From NCBI GenBank assembly GCA_900557355.1, contig USSR01000204.1, positions 1-10,090 of the forward strand: DNA of 10,090 bases, in the 5' to 3' direction. The notes beneath the pieces are model-generated. The model was not told the DNA's origin. It saw nothing but the letters and a program-made list of their open reading frames with translations, and searched no databases. The stretch's first letter is position 1, and each line of letters begins with the position of its first letter. Source of the stretch: an uncultured Bacteroides sp. (GTDB lineage: Bacteria; Bacteroidota; Bacteroidia; Bacteroidales; Bacteroidaceae). The position numbers and the translations under genes were made by a program. Positions 1-8,114 of the stretch are shown here, piece by piece.

Positions 1-1
1 T

Positions 2-2509
2 TGTACTCGTGAAATAAAAAAAGTTCAAGGTCAGAGCGGTAGCATGAAAATGTCGAACGATGCGGTTAATCATGTGTACAAGGATAGCCGGGGACTGATA
101 TGGATTGCTACACGTGAGGGATTGAACGTATATGATGTAAGACGCCATCTGTTTCTTGATTTATCTCCTGTTGCAGAGGCCAAAGGAAGTTTTATTGCTG
201 CGATTACGGAAGATCAGGAGCGTAATATGTGGGTATCGACCAGTAGGAAGGTAATCCGGGTAACAGTAGCTTCTGACGGAAAAGGGAGTTACCTTTTTGA
301 TTCCAGGGCTTATAATAGTGAGGATGGATTGCAGAATTGTGATTTTAACCAGCGTTCTATCAAAACCTTACACAATGGAATCATTGCGATTGGTGGCCTG
401 TATGGAGTCAATATTTTTGCTCCGGATCATATACGCTATAATAAAATGCTGCCTAATGTGATGTTTACAGGTCTTTCGTTGTTTGATGAGGCAGTGAAAG
501 TGGGGCAGTCGTATGGCGGAAGAGTGTTGATAGAAAAAGAGTTGAACGATGTAGAAAATGTCGAGTTTGATTATAAGCAGAACATTTTCAGTGCATCTTT
601 TGCTTCGGATAACTATAATTTACCGGAGAAAACTCAATACATGTATAAGTTGGAAGGGTTTAATAATGACTGGCTAACCTTACCGTTAGGAGTACATAAT
701 GTGACTTTTACGAATCTTGCCCCGGGAAAGTATGTTTTGAGAGTGAAAGCGATAAATAGTGACGGTTATGTCGGCATGAAGGAAGCGACGCTGGGTATTG
801 TAGTCAATCCTCCTTTCTGGATGTCATGGTGGGCCTATTTGTTGTATACCATCGGTTTGGTGGTCGTGTTTTTCCTGGCACGCTACCGGATGCTGAAACG
901 TGAACGTGAGAAGTTTCATCTTCAGCAGATAGAAAACGAGGTGGCGAAGAACGAAGAAATCAATAATATGAAATTCCGTTTCTTCACGAACGTCAGCCAT
1001 GAATTGCGTACACCGCTTACATTGATTATTTCTCCTTTGGAGGGTATGCTGAAAGAAACAACCGATGAATTGCAAAGTACACGTTTGCAGTTGATGTATC
1101 GCAATGCGCAGCGGTTGTTGCACTTGGTCAATCAACTGCTCGATTTCCGTAAAGGGGAGATGAGTACTCATCAGTTGTCTCTGTCGGAAGGAGATATCAT
1201 CTCGTATGTGCATAGTGTTTGCAACTCTTTCCTGTTGATGGCGGATAAGAAACACATTCAGTTCTCTTTCTTCTCGGGGATAGATACATTCTCAATGGCT
1301 TTTGATGCTGACAAGGTGGGAAAGATTGTCATGAATCTGCTTTCCAATGCCTTTAAGTTTACTCCCGAAGGAGGACGGGTGACGGTGATGATAGAGCATG
1401 TGGCTGGAACTCCTGATATGCTGGAGATTAAGATTGCCGATACCGGAATAGGAATAAGTGATGTGGATAAGGAACATATCTTCGAACGTTTCTACCAGGC
1501 GGATCATAAGGGGGTAGAGGAAACTACCGGAAATGGTATCGGCTTGAGTTTGGTACGTGACTTTGTAACTCTGCATGAAGGAGAAGTGAAGGTCTTTGAT
1601 AATATAGGAACAGGCTCCGTTTTCGTTATTCAGTTTCCGGTAAAGCATGTGGAGACACAGGTGCAATTGCCGCCAGAGACAGGTATATCGATCGGGGAGG
1701 AAGAAGATAAGGAGATAAAAGAGGAAACCAGGGAGGAAACGGAACGCAAGGATTTCCCTTTGTTGCTGATAGTAGATGATAATGAAGACTTCCGTATCTT
1801 TATGCGTTATAGTCTGGAATTGCGGTATCGTGTCAAACTGGCTGTGAATGGTAACGAAGCATGGGAGATGATGCAGGAAGAATTACCCGATCTGGTTATC
1901 AGTGATGTGATGATGCCTCAAATGGATGGTAATGAGTTGTGCCGTCTGATTAAGCAGGATAAGCGCACAGCGTATATCCCTGTGATTTTGCTGACAGCAC
2001 GGCAGAATACCGAAGCGAAGCTGGAAGGATTGCAGACAGGAGCGGACGATTATGTAACGAAGCCGTTCAATATGACTATTCTTGTGTTGCGTATCCGTAA
2101 ACTGATAGAATTAAGCCGCTATCATCGTGTCACCCAAGGAATGATTGACCCTGCCCCCAGTGAGATTGTGATTACTTCATTGGATGAGAAATTGATAGAG
2201 AAAGCAATCAAGTATGTGGAAGATAATATGTCGCGTACCGAACTCTCGGTAGAGGAGCTTAGCCGGGAACTGGGTATGAGCCGTGTGCATCTGTATAAGA
2301 AATTACTCCAGATCACAGGAAAGACACCGATTGAGTTTATCCGCGTGATCCGCTTGAAACGGGCAGCGCAATTATTGCGTGAAAGCCAGCTTCATGTATC
2401 TGAGGTAGCCTTCGAAGTAGGCTTTAATAACCCTAAATATTTCAGTCGTTATTTCAAGGATGAATTTGGTGTTTTGCCCTCTGTTTACCAGGAAAAAGAA
2501 GGGAAATAA
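2..2509 (+). CDS. Hybrid two-component system (HTCS) sensor kinase/AraC regulator, 5' partial
   Basis: Membrane-spanning one-protein signalling system that senses a glycan fragment in the periplasm and activates PUL genes. The frame is open from base 2 without a start; the ATG at 44 is internal, because full HTCS proteins are usually about 1,300-1,400 residues and only about 835 are here. Numbering from the codon at 44: last propeller-type repeats (DSRGLIWIAT, EDQERNMWVS) at 1-140; Y_Y_Y domain about 190-256; transmembrane helix about 262-282; HisKA H-box FTNVSHELRTPL with phospho-acceptor His319; HATPase N-box NLLSNAFKF near 431, G1 ADTGIG near 465, G2 GNGIGLSLV near 496; an acidic Glu/Lys linker about 548-572; receiver domain with acidic pair Asp578/Asp579, phospho-acceptor Asp621 (ISDVMMPQMDG) and Lys673 (TKPF); AraC-type helix-turn-helix about 720-821. 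All catalytic motifs are intact. It lies 143 bases upstream of the enzyme operon, so xyloglucan-type oligosaccharides are the inferred ligand; the ligand-binding part is mostly outside the window. Confidence 0.95.
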   Translation, partial: CTREIKKVQGQSGSMKMSNDAVNHVYKDSRGLIWIATREGLNVYDVRRHLFLDLSPVAEAKGSFIAAITEDQERNMWVSTSRKVIRVTVASDGKGSYLFDSRAYNSEDGLQNCDFNQRSIKTLHNGIIAIGGLYGVNIFAPDHIRYNKMLPNVMFTGLSLFDEAVKVGQSYGGRVLIEKELNDVENVEFDYKQNIFSASFASDNYNLPEKTQYMYKLEGFNNDWLTLPLGVHNVTFTNLAPGKYVLRVKAINSDGYVGMKEATLGIVVNPPFWMSWWAYLLYTIGLVVVFFLARYRMLKREREKFHLQQIENEVAKNEEINNMKFRFFTNVSHELRTPLTLIISPLEGMLKETTDELQSTRLQLMYRNAQRLLHLVNQLLDFRKGEMSTHQLSLSEGDIISYVHSVCNSFLLMADKKHIQFSFFSGIDTFSMAFDADKVGKIVMNLLSNAFKFTPEGGRVTVMIEHVAGTPDMLEIKIADTGIGISDVDKEHIFERFYQADHKGVEETTGNGIGLSLVRDFVTLHEGEVKVFDNIGTGSVFVIQFPVKHVETQVQLPPETGISIGEEEDKEIKEETREETERKDFPLLLIVDDNEDFRIFMRYSLELRYRVKLAVNGNEAWEMMQEELPDLVISDVMMPQMDGNELCRLIKQDKRTAYIPVILLTARQNTEAKLEGLQTGADDYVTKPFNMTILVLRIRKLIELSRYHRVTQGMIDPAPSEIVITSLDEKLIEKAIKYVEDNMSRTELSVEELSRELGMSRVHLYKKLLQITGKTPIEFIRVIRLKRAAQLLRESQLHVSEVAFEVGFNNPKYFSRYFKDEFGVLPSVYQEKEGK

Positions 2510-2552
2510 CAAATGATACCTCTGAAAAAAACATATCGTCCGGTCACTGTTT

Positions 2553-2592
2553 AAAAGTTCCCCTTCTATAAAACATTAGAAGGGGAACTTTT
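2553..2592 (+). terminator. Perfect 15-bp inverted repeat, probable intrinsic terminator of the HTCS gene
   Basis: Left arm 2553-2567 (AAAAGTTCCCCTTCT) and right arm 2578-2592 (AGAAGGGGAACTTTT) are perfectly complementary, with a 10-base A/T-rich loop between. The right arm ends in TTTT and is followed by T-rich sequence, and the left arm starts with AAAA, so the hairpin could stop transcription on either strand. It begins 44 bases after the HTCS stop codon, the expected place for a terminator separating the regulator from the enzyme operon. Its right arm ends only 13 bases before the candidate -7 element of the next gene, so a second role at the promoter cannot be excluded. Confidence 0.8.
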
Positions 2593-2605
2593 CATTTATA
2601 GTACT

Positions 2606-2613
2606 TACTTTTG
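2606..2613 (+). promoter_or_regulatory. Candidate Bacteroides promoter (-7 element) for the GH31-GH2-GH3 operon
   Basis: TACTTTTG matches the Bacteroides primary sigma factor -7 consensus TAnnTTTG exactly. Transcription would start near 2618-2622, giving a leader of roughly 30 bases before the GH31 start. No good TTTG -33 element is visible about 19-20 bases upstream, where the right arm of the hairpin lies instead. A weak -33 region suits a promoter that needs an activator such as the adjacent HTCS, but that is inference. I could not find a convincing direct repeat for the AraC domain in 2510-2605. Confidence 0.55.
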
Positions 2614-2652
2614 CGATATGAGAAAATATATTGTTGAACCCTAAAGGTAGGT

Positions 2653-5517
2653 ATGATTATGAATATGAAAAACATTTTCTGTTGCCTGTTGCCGGGACTT
2701 CTTTTCGGAGCATGTGCCAATAAGGTCTATGAGGAAACAGGCGATAGCGTGATAGTTAAAGTACAACAGGAAGTAACGGGAGGTCCCCGACTGGTTCGTC
2801 TGCAAGTGATGGGAGATAAATTAATCCGTGTTTCTGCTACTGCCGACAGCAAGTTTGCCGATCCGCAAAGTTTGATTGTTGTTCCGCAGGAAAAACAAAT
2901 CCCATTTGCCGTCATGCAGAATGGCGATACGATTACAGTGTCTACAGAAGAAGTGAAAGCGTCCGTACTGGCCAGTACCGGAGAGGTGTGGTTTGCGGAT
3001 AAAGACGGAAAGTTAATCCTGCAGGAAAATAAGGGAGGAGGAAAGACGTTTACTCCGATAGAAGTGGAAGGAACGAAAGGATATACGGTCTGTCAGGTTT
3101 TTGAATCTCCCGAAGATGAAGCGTTTTACGGATTAGGCCAGCATCAGGCGGATGAATTTAATTATAAGGGTAAGAACGAAGAACTGTTCCAGTACAATAC
3201 GAAAGTTTCTGTTCCGTTTGTTGTTTCGAATAAAAACTATGGTATACTGCTGGATAGTTATTCCTTCTGTCGTTTCGGTAATCCGAATGATTACTCCCAG
3301 TTGAATCGTATCTTTAAACTTTATGATAAGACAGGCCAGGAAGGGGCGCTTACCGGTACTTATGTGCCGAAAAAAGGAGAGACGTTGGTTCGCCGGGAAG
3401 ACTCCATTTATTTTGAGAATCTGAAAACGATTCAGAATCTTCCGGAGAAATTGCCGTTAATGGGGGCTAAGGTCACTTATGAAGGCGAGATAGAACCTGC
3501 TCAAACAGGAGAATTTAAGTTTATTCTTTATTACGCCGGATATGTCAAGGTCTATTTGAATAATGAACCGGTGGTGCCGGAACGTTGGCGGACTGCATGG
3601 AATCCTAATAGCTATAAGTTTGCTGTTCATCTGGAAGCAGGGAAACGTGTGCCGTTGAAAATTGAATGGCAGCCTGATGGCGGGCAGTCTTATTGCGGGC
3701 TGCGGGCATTGACTCCTGTAGATCCGGCAGAACAGGGGAAACAGTCATGGTGGAGCGAGATGGCAAAGCAGCTTGATTATTATTTTGTGGTTGGTGAGGA
3801 TATGGATGAAGTAATTAGTGGCTATCGGACTCTGACCGGAAAGTCACCTGTTATGCCGAAATGGGCAATGGGTTTCTGGCAAAGTCGGGAGAAATATAAT
3901 ACACAAGATGAAATGTTGGGCGCACTGAAAGGTTTCCGTGATCGTAAAATCCCGGTGGATAATATCGTACTGGATTGGAATCACTGGCCGGAAAATGCCT
4001 GGGGAAGTCATGAGTTTGATAAGGCACGCTTTCCGGATCCCAAAGCAATGGTCGATTCCATTCATGCTATGCATGGGCGTATGATGATTTCGGTGTGGCC
4101 TAAGTTCTATGTTACTACCGAACATTTCAAGGAGTTCGACAAGAATGGGTGGATGTATCAGCAGTCTGTCAGGGATAGCTTGAAAGATTGGGTAGGTCCC
4201 GGTTACCATTATGGTTTTTATGACGCTTATGATCCGGATGCACGTAAACTGTTTTGGAAGCAGATGTATGAGCACTATTATCCGTTGGGTATCGATGCCT
4301 GGTGGATGGATGCCAGCGAACCGAATGTACGTGACTGTACCGACTTGGAATATCGGAAGGCTTTGTGCGGACCTACGGCGTTGGGTTCCTCTACGGAATT
4401 TTTCAATGCTTATGCACTGATGAATGCAGAAGCCATTTATGACGGTCAGCGCGGAGTAGATAATAACAAACGGGTGTTCTTATTAACCCGTTCGGGATTT
4501 GCCGGATTACAGCGTTATTCCACGGCTACATGGAGTGGGGATATCGGTACACGTTGGGAGGACATGAAGGCACAGATTTCTGCCGGATTGAATTTTGCCA
4601 TGAGTGGAATACCTTACTGGACAATGGATATTGGCGGTTTTTGTGTAGAGAATCGTTATGTGGCCGGACAGAAACAATGGAACGCGACAAAGACGGAAAA
4701 TGCTGATTATAAAGAATGGCGTGAGCTGAATACCCGCTGGTATCAATTCGGTGCGTTTGTTCCTTTATATCGTGCACACGGACAATACCCTTTCCGTGAA
4801 ATATGGGAGATTGCGCCGGAAGGGCATCCTGCTTATCAGTCGGTTGTATATTATACTAAGTTACGTTATAATATGATGCCGTATATTTATTCGCTGGCAG
4901 GTATGACTTGGTTTGATGATTATACAATCATGCGTCCCTTGGTAATGGATTTCACAGCGGATGCTGAAGTGAATGATATTGGTGACCAGTTTATGTTCGG
5001 TCCTTCGTTTATGGTATCTCCGGTTTATCGCTATGGTGACCGCAGTCGTGAAATTTATTTCCCTCAAGCAGAGGGCTGGTATGATTTCTATTCCGGCAAA
5101 TTCCAGGCTGGAGGAGAGAGAAAAGTAATAGAAGCTCCTTATGAGCGTATTCCGTTGTATGTGCGTGCAGGCGCTATCATTCCGTTCGGAGATGATATTC
5201 AGTATACGGATGAAAAACCGGCGGAGCACATCCGTTTGTATATTTATCAGGGAGCGGATGGGGAGTTTACGTTATACGAAGATGAAGGTGTGAATTATAA
5301 CTATGAACAAGGGATGTATGCCATGATACCGATGAAGTATGATGAGGCTACCAAGACTTTAGTGATTGGTGAGCGTCAGGGGGAGTTCCCGGGTATGCTG
5401 AAGGAGCGTACTTTCACGGTAGTTACGGTGAATAAGGAGAAAGCCCAACCGTTTGATTTGAACGCGAAAGGGGTGACTGTGAAGTATAATGGCAGCGAGC
5501 AGACATTGAAACTGTAA
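2653..5517 (+). CDS. GH31 family alpha-xylosidase (PA14-containing), lipoprotein
   Basis: Retaining exo-glycosidase expected to release alpha-1,6-linked xylose from the non-reducing end of xyloglucan oligosaccharides. The 954-residue product has a lipoprotein signal with lipobox FGAC (Cys21), an N-terminal beta-sandwich, a PA14-type insert at about 230-375, a (beta/alpha)8 barrel from about 400, and C-terminal beta domains including a DUF5110-like part near 858-930. The catalytic nucleophile is Asp553 in WWMDASEPN and the acid/base is Asp630 in WSGDIGTRWE. The PA14 insert and the length match described xyloglucan alpha-xylosidases such as Cellvibrio Xyl31A and the B. ovatus enzyme; an alpha-glucosidase is the main alternative. 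In-frame ATGs at 2653, 2659 and 2665 are all possible; 2665 gives the most typical signal peptide (MKNIFCC), 2653 the longest. First gene of the enzyme operon. There is no acidic run after the lipidated Cys, which argues for a periplasm-facing protein rather than a surface one. Confidence 0.93.
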   Translation: MIMNMKNIFCCLLPGLLFGACANKVYEETGDSVIVKVQQEVTGGPRLVRLQVMGDKLIRVSATADSKFADPQSLIVVPQEKQIPFAVMQNGDTITVSTEEVKASVLASTGEVWFADKDGKLILQENKGGGKTFTPIEVEGTKGYTVCQVFESPEDEAFYGLGQHQADEFNYKGKNEELFQYNTKVSVPFVVSNKNYGILLDSYSFCRFGNPNDYSQLNRIFKLYDKTGQEGALTGTYVPKKGETLVRREDSIYFENLKTIQNLPEKLPLMGAKVTYEGEIEPAQTGEFKFILYYAGYVKVYLNNEPVVPERWRTAWNPNSYKFAVHLEAGKRVPLKIEWQPDGGQSYCGLRALTPVDPAEQGKQSWWSEMAKQLDYYFVVGEDMDEVISGYRTLTGKSPVMPKWAMGFWQSREKYNTQDEMLGALKGFRDRKIPVDNIVLDWNHWPENAWGSHEFDKARFPDPKAMVDSIHAMHGRMMISVWPKFYVTTEHFKEFDKNGWMYQQSVRDSLKDWVGPGYHYGFYDAYDPDARKLFWKQMYEHYYPLGIDAWWMDASEPNVRDCTDLEYRKALCGPTALGSSTEFFNAYALMNAEAIYDGQRGVDNNKRVFLLTRSGFAGLQRYSTATWSGDIGTRWEDMKAQISAGLNFAMSGIPYWTMDIGGFCVENRYVAGQKQWNATKTENADYKEWRELNTRWYQFGAFVPLYRAHGQYPFREIWEIAPEGHPAYQSVVYYTKLRYNMMPYIYSLAGMTWFDDYTIMRPLVMDFTADAEVNDIGDQFMFGPSFMVSPVYRYGDRSREIYFPQAEGWYDFYSGKFQAGGERKVIEAPYERIPLYVRAGAIIPFGDDIQYTDEKPAEHIRLYIYQGADGEFTLYEDEGVNYNYEQGMYAMIPMKYDEATKTLVIGERQGEFPGMLKERTFTVVTVNKEKAQPFDLNAKGVTVKYNGSEQTLKL

Positions 5518-5536
5518 GCTGAATGATAATCCGTTG

Positions 5537-8092
5537 ATGATGATTGGTAAACTAAAATATTTGATGCTGGGGGGCTGCCTTATACTGGGGAGCTGCTTGG
5601 CATTGGGAGGCTGTCTGATGTTATTAGGAGCATGTAGCAGTTCTCCCCTTGTATCTCCGCGGGAGCGATCCGACTTTAATGCAGACTGGCGTTTTCATTT
5701 GGGAGACGGGCTGCAAGCGGCACAACCTGGTTTTGCCGACAATGACTGGCGTGTACTGGATTTGCCCCACGACTGGGCGATTGAAGGAGACTTCAGTCAG
5801 GAAAATCCTTCCGGTACAGGAGGAGGGGCACTTCCGGGAGGAGTCGGTTGGTATCGCAAAACCTTTAGTGTAGACAAAGCGGATGCAGGAAAGATATTTC
5901 GCATTGAGTTTGACGGAGTATATATGAACTCGGAGGTATTTATCAATGGTGTTTCATTGGGAGTACGTCCTTATGGATATATTAGTTTCAGCTATGACCT
6001 GACTCCTTATCTGAAATGGGATGAACCGAATGTGCTGGCTGTACGTGTGGATAATGCGGAGCAACCTAATTCACGGTGGTATTCAGGTTGTGGCATTTAC
6101 CGGAATGTGTGGCTAAGCAAGACCGGCCCAATACATGTGGGTGGATGGGGAACGTATGTCACAACCTCGTCAGTTGACGAAAAACAGGCTGTACTGAATC
6201 TCGCTACTACCCTTGTGAATGAAAGTGATACGAACGAAAATGTTACTGTCTGTTCTTCCTTGCAGGATGCTGAAGGCAGAGAAGTTGCTGAAACCCGGTC
6301 GAGCGGGAAAGCGGAAGCCGGTAAGGAAGTTGTTTTTACCCAGCAACTGACTGTAAAGCAACCTCAACTGTGGGATATTGATACTCCTTATCTGTATACA
6401 CTGGTTACCAAAGTGATGCGAAACGAAGAATGTATGGATAGGTATACTACTCCTGTTGGTATTCGCACATTTAGTTTTGATGCCCGGAAAGGATTCACGT
6501 TGAATGGCAGGCAGACAAAAATTAATGGTGTGTGTATGCATCATGACCTGGGCTGTTTGGGAGCGGCAGTCAACACACGTGCCATTGAACGGCAATTGCA
6601 AATTCTGAAAGAAATGGGGTGTAACGGCATACGTTGTTCCCATAATCCTCCCGCACCCGAACTGCTTGATCTTTGTGACCGTATGGGATTTATCGTGATG
6701 GATGAGGCTTTTGATATGTGGCGGAAGAAAAAAACGGCACATGATTATGCCCGTTACTTCAATGAATGGCACGAGCGCGATTTGAATGACTTTATTTTGC
6801 GTGACCGTAATCATCCTTCTGTCTTTATGTGGAGTATCGGTAATGAAGTCCTCGAACAATGGAGTGATGCCAAAGCGGATACGTTGAGTCTGGAAGAGGC
6901 CAATCTGATCTTAAATTTCGGACATTCTTCTGAAATGTTAGCCAAAGAAGGAGAGGAGAGTGTCAACTCTTTGCTGACGAAAAAACTGGTAAGCTTTGTA
7001 AAAGGGCTTGATCCTGCCCGTCCTATCACTGCCGGATGCAATGAACCGAATTCCGGCAATCATTTATTCCGTTCCGGCGTACTGGATGTGATTGGCTATA
7101 ATTATCATAACAAGGATATTCCCAATGTTCCGGCTAATTTCCCGGACAAGCCGTTTATCATTACTGAAAGCAATTCAGCGTTGATGACTCGCGGATATTA
7201 CCGTATGCCCAGCGACCGGATGTTTATCTGGCCCGAGCGTTGGGACAAATCCTTTGCCGATTCCACATTTGCCTGTTCATCTTATGAAAACTGTCATGTG
7301 CCTTGGGGAAACACTCATGAGGAAAGCTTGAAATTAGTCAGGGACAACGACTTTATCAGCGGGCAATATGTATGGACGGGATTTGATTATATCGGGGAAC
7401 CGACTCCTTATGGATGGCCTGCGCGTAGTTCGTACTTTGGTATTGTAGATCTGGCTGGTTTCCCGAAAGATGTCTACTATTTGTATCAGTCGGAATGGAC
7501 GGATAAGCAGATGTTGCACCTTTTCCCGCACTGGAACTGGACTCCGGGACAGGAGATTGATATGTGGTGCTACTATAATCAGGCTGATGAAGTGGAACTG
7601 TTTGTGAATGGAAAGTCGCAAGGAGTGAAGCGTAAAGACCTTGATAATCTGCATGTAGCTTGGCGTGTGAAGTTTGAACCGGGAACGGTGAAGGTCATTG
7701 CACGAGAGAGTGGTAAGGTAGTGGCGGAAAAGGAAATCTGCACAGCCGGAAAACCCGCAGAGATCCGTCTGACTCCTGATCGTTCTATTCTGACTGCTGA
7801 TGGAAAAGATTTGTGTTTTGTCACTGTGGAGGTGTTGGATGAGAAAGGAAATCTTTGCCCTGATGCTGACAATCTAGTGAATTTCACAGTACAAGGTAAT
7901 GGCTTTATCGCAGGGGTAGACAACGGAAACCCGGTATCGATGGAACGCTTTAAGGATGAAAAGAGGAAAGCATTTTATGGAAAATGCCTTGTTGTCATTC
8001 AGAACGATGGAAAACCGGGAAAAGCAAAGCTGACGGCTACTTCAGAGGGACTTCGGCAAGCTGTACTAAAGATTTCGGCAGAGGAATTGTAA
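5537..8092 (+). CDS. GH2 family beta-galactosidase, lipoprotein
   Basis: Retaining exo-glycosidase expected to remove beta-1,2-galactose from the xylose side chains of xyloglucan oligosaccharides, opening them to the GH31 enzyme. From the ATG at 5537 it is 851 residues: signal peptide ending in lipobox LGAC (Cys33); GH2 sugar-binding jelly-roll about 44-200; Ig-like domain about 200-310; TIM barrel about 315-610 with RCSHNPP near 367; a DUF4982-like domain from about 650; and a C-terminal Ig-like GH2_C5-type domain from about 739. Acid/base is Glu437 in SIGNEV and the nucleophile Glu544 in ITESNSA. TTG 5534, ATG 5537 and ATG 5540 are adjacent in-frame starts; an ATG is preferred. It starts 19 bases after the GH31 stop with no promoter or terminator between, so it is co-transcribed. 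The family also holds beta-glucuronidases and beta-mannosidases; the galactosidase call rests on domain layout and locus context. The signal peptide is unusual (separate repeat entry). Confidence 0.92.
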   Translation: MMIGKLKYLMLGGCLILGSCLALGGCLMLLGACSSSPLVSPRERSDFNADWRFHLGDGLQAAQPGFADNDWRVLDLPHDWAIEGDFSQENPSGTGGGALPGGVGWYRKTFSVDKADAGKIFRIEFDGVYMNSEVFINGVSLGVRPYGYISFSYDLTPYLKWDEPNVLAVRVDNAEQPNSRWYSGCGIYRNVWLSKTGPIHVGGWGTYVTTSSVDEKQAVLNLATTLVNESDTNENVTVCSSLQDAEGREVAETRSSGKAEAGKEVVFTQQLTVKQPQLWDIDTPYLYTLVTKVMRNEECMDRYTTPVGIRTFSFDARKGFTLNGRQTKINGVCMHHDLGCLGAAVNTRAIERQLQILKEMGCNGIRCSHNPPAPELLDLCDRMGFIVMDEAFDMWRKKKTAHDYARYFNEWHERDLNDFILRDRNHPSVFMWSIGNEVLEQWSDAKADTLSLEEANLILNFGHSSEMLAKEGEESVNSLLTKKLVSFVKGLDPARPITAGCNEPNSGNHLFRSGVLDVIGYNYHNKDIPNVPANFPDKPFIITESNSALMTRGYYRMPSDRMFIWPERWDKSFADSTFACSSYENCHVPWGNTHEESLKLVRDNDFISGQYVWTGFDYIGEPTPYGWPARSSYFGIVDLAGFPKDVYYLYQSEWTDKQMLHLFPHWNWTPGQEIDMWCYYNQADEVELFVNGKSQGVKRKDLDNLHVAWRVKFEPGTVKVIARESGKVVAEKEICTAGKPAEIRLTPDRSILTADGKDLCFVTVEVLDEKGNLCPDADNLVNFTVQGNGFIAGVDNGNPVSMERFKDEKRKAFYGKCLVVIQNDGKPGKAKLTATSEGLRQAVLKISAEEL
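5567..5635 (+). repeat. Tandem 18-bp lipobox repeats in the GH2 signal peptide
   Basis: Three consecutive 18-base units (5567-5584, 5585-5602, 5603-5620) and a partial fourth (5624-5635) encode LGGCLI, LGSCLA, LGGCLM and LGAC. The first 12 bases of units 1 and 2 differ at one position. Each unit carries a lipobox-like L-G-[GSA]-C, so Cys14, 20, 26 and 33 (from ATG 5537) all resemble lipidation sites. Cys33 is the likeliest mature N-terminus because it ends the hydrophobic stretch and is followed by a Ser/Pro-rich linker (SSSPLVSP). The pattern suggests duplication of a short in-frame unit inside the signal peptide. Confidence 0.8.
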
Positions 8093-8114
8093 ACTGTAAA
8101 TGATTATTGGAATA

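Noticed and set aside
44..46. ATG at 44 as the true start of the HTCS
   Set aside because: The frame is open upstream to base 2, the residues before it read as continuous propeller sequence, and the product would lack most of the sensor domain found in the family.
2510..2605. AraC/HTCS operator as a direct repeat upstream of GH31
   Set aside because: Only a loose similarity (CATTAGAAG against CATTTATAG) was found, one copy of which overlaps the hairpin arm; not enough to call.
2618..2644. Eight-codon leader ORF (MRKYIVEP) just before GH31
   Set aside because: Its ATG coincides with the predicted transcription start, so it would lack a ribosome-binding region; no regulatory codon run is seen. 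Likely chance.
6170..6859. 229-codon open frame on the minus strand inside the GH2 gene
   Set aside because: It lies wholly antisense to a well-supported GH2 coding sequence, has no recognisable domain and its translation is low-complexity in the manner of a shadow frame. The same applies to the shorter minus-strand frames over the HTCS, GH31 and GH3 genes.
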